Positions 62,821 to 64,000 of a stretch of DNA of 64,000 nucleotides are shown in pieces. This stretch comes from Bog-756 sp963701325. GTDB lineage: Bacteria; Actinomycetota; Acidimicrobiia; Acidimicrobiales; RAAP-2. The notes below the pieces were generated by a model that worked only from the letters and a program-made list of their open reading frames with translations, was not told the origin of the DNA and made no database searches. The stretch spans positions 434,001 to 498,000 of the forward strand of contig OY969604.1 of assembly GCA_963701325.1 (NCBI GenBank). Reading direction: 5' to 3'. The translations under genes were made by a program, and so were the position numbers. The number at the start of each line of letters is the position of its first letter. The first letter of the stretch is position 1.

Positions 62821-64000
62821 TCAGCCGGCGTGCGCTCTCCGCCCGACGACAGACTCGACGAAGCCGGCATACCGGTCGATCACCAACGGCCACCGGAACC
62901 GGCCGTCGACATAGGCACGACCGCGAACCCCGAGCGTCCGGCGCAGCGCCGGATCGCCGAGGAGCAGATCCAGCGCCACCTCAAATTCGCCGTACCCGTC
63001 GAATCGCAGTCCGCCTCCCGACCGGTCGCACTGTTCGACGGTCGCACCGCACGCGGCGTTGACCAGGACAGGTGTCCGTGCACTCCACGCCTCGGCAACC
63101 ACCAGTGAGAACGCCTCCCACGGCGACGGAGACACCAGAACCGCAGCAGACCTGAGCAGCTCCCACTTGACCTCGTCCCCGACCGCGCCGAGCAGGTCGA
63201 TCTCCGGATGGGGTGGCGGCGGATCGACGACCGGACCGGCCAGCACCAGGCGCAAGGGGCCCGGTCGACGCTCCTTGTAGCGCGCGAAGTAGGCGGCCAG
63301 GAGGGTGGTCCCCTTGTGGCTGTCGACGCGGCCGAGACAGAGCAGGTAGGGGCAGCCGGCTTCCCCTCCGACACCCGGTGTGGCGGCGTCGGTGCCGGCG
63401 GCGAGATCGGGGTCGTCGACGCCGAGGCCGAGCAGCAGCTGATGGTGCGTGGCCACCGGGAAGGCAGCCTCGACCAGCTCGCGCTCGGCCGTCGTCTGGA
63501 AGACCAGTCCGTCGGCCGCCTCGAAGACGCGACGGAAGATCGGAAGGCGCAGCGCGGGCTCGTCGTGCGCTGCCGGGTGGAGAATGGTCGGGGCACTCAC
63601 TCGGCCGATGACACGGACCGTCGGATAGTAGAGGTAGGGATAGAAGACGAATACGTCCGCGGGCCAATCGGCCGCTGCCGCGGCCAGCGCCGGAGCGACC
63701 GGACCCTGCAGGTCGAGCCAGCGCTCGGCATCGCGGTCACTGGCCGACCCGGGGTCTGCGAGCAGGGCGGCCGACAGCGGATGGAACGATGGGTCACGTC
63801 CTGCGGCCGAGGCGAATCGGACCACCCGCACGCCGTCGATCCATTCCTCTCCCGCGGGATAGACGTCTTCCCAGGTGACGAAGTCCTCGGCGCAGGTGGT
63901 GAGGACATCCACCTGCCAGCCAGGTCGCGCAGCCAGGTGTTCGGCGAGGAGTCTGGCCGCGGTCTCGGCACCGCCGATGATGGCCGGGCCGTACCGGGGG
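62821..64000 (-). CDS. GT4-family glycosyltransferase (5' end beyond window)
   Basis: Cytosolic GT-B transferase. The reading frame runs off the right edge; the visible part begins RYGPAIIGGAETAARLLAEH, the usual acceptor-side GGAE motif, so only the first few residues are missing. It has YLLCLGRVDSHKGTTLLAA, LVLAGPVVDPPPPHPEI, LLGAVGDEVKWELLRSAAV and the donor-site Glu pair in SPWEAFSLVVAEAWS. Converges with the GT-C gene, 12 nt apart. Likely part of a surface polysaccharide or glycoconjugate pathway. Confidence 0.88.
   Translation of the reverse strand, partial: PRYGPAIIGGAETAARLLAEHLAARPGWQVDVLTTCAEDFVTWEDVYPAGEEWIDGVRVVRFASAAGRDPSFHPLSAALLADPGSASDRDAERWLDLQGPVAPALAAAAADWPADVFVFYPYLYYPTVRVIGRVSAPTILHPAAHDEPALRLPIFRRVFEAADGLVFQTTAERELVEAAFPVATHHQLLLGLGVDDPDLAAGTDAATPGVGGEAGCPYLLCLGRVDSHKGTTLLAAYFARYKERRPGPLRLVLAGPVVDPPPPHPEIDLLGAVGDEVKWELLRSAAVLVSPSPWEAFSLVVAEAWSARTPVLVNAACGATVEQCDRSGGGLRFDGYGEFEVALDLLLGDPALRRTLGVRGRAYVDGRFRWPLVIDRYAGFVESVVGRRAHAG

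Noticed and set aside
1..64000. tRNA, rRNA, CRISPR arrays, insertion sequences, prophage or integrase genes
   Set aside because: None seen on either strand; the window reads as continuous core chromosome.

Overview
The window is a 64 kb piece of a GC-rich (about 70 percent by eye) actinobacterial chromosome. The gene set and order match the core chromosome of Actinobacteria. A block lspA, DksA-like, divIVA, yggT, sepF, yggS, pgeF, ftsZ, dcw resembles Streptomyces. A second block ftsK, rnj, dapA, dapB, M16 protease, pnp, rpsO, together with miaB, miaA, dapF, hflX and lexA/LysM/nrdR, resembles the Mycobacterium Rv2718c-Rv2785c region. The 42-residue 'GYWLVASDGG' repeats on exported proteins suggest class Acidimicrobiia. 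That placement is an inference from recalled families, not from a search. Nearly all genes lie on the minus strand; only lexA, a crotonase, a HAD phosphatase and a GT-C glycosyltransferase are on the plus strand.

Region 1 (1-18.4 kb, minus, read right to left) is the division and cell wall cluster: mraZ, a possible rsmH extension, rsmH, ftsL, ftsI, murE, mraY, ftsW, murG, murC, murB, ftsQ, then ftsZ behind its own promoter, pgeF, yggS, sepF, yggT, divIVA, a DksA/TraR protein with a histone-H1-like tail, and lspA (cut by the window edge). Most junctions overlap by 1-4 nt. murF and murD, which usually sit next to mraY, are absent.

Region 2 (18.5-25.9 kb) holds a lipoate-ligase-like gene, an HNH nuclease, a ROK sugar kinase, a DUF3040 membrane protein, DNA polymerase IV, a PIG-L deacetylase and nrdR. 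It also holds a LysM protein transcribed divergently from lexA across an intergenic region with two perfect and two near-perfect SOS boxes.

Region 3 (25.9-51.2 kb) interleaves the succinylase DAP/lysine pathway (dapE, dapD, dapC, dapF, dapA, dapB) with tRNA modification (miaA, miaB, queF), homoserine kinase, hflX, a D,D-carboxypeptidase, ftsK, RNase J, a TetR/TetR/diiron-oxidase unit, an M16 protease, PNPase and rpsO. The DAP made here would be the substrate of MurE in region 1.

Region 4 (51.4-64 kb) has a 1-Cys peroxiredoxin, a crotonase, a HAD phosphatase and a YbhN-type flippase fused to a pseudokinase. It ends with two exported proteins, each finishing in six 42-residue repeats (one SpoIID-type, one FG-GAP-type), and two glycosyltransferases. 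It looks like a surface or envelope locus.

Sequence quality: six conserved genes (DksA-like, murC, ftsW, dapE, a TAP-type hydrolase, ftsK) each carry one net single-base frameshift. Undoing one base in each restores a full-length product, so these are best read as assembly or sequencing indels rather than real pseudogenes.
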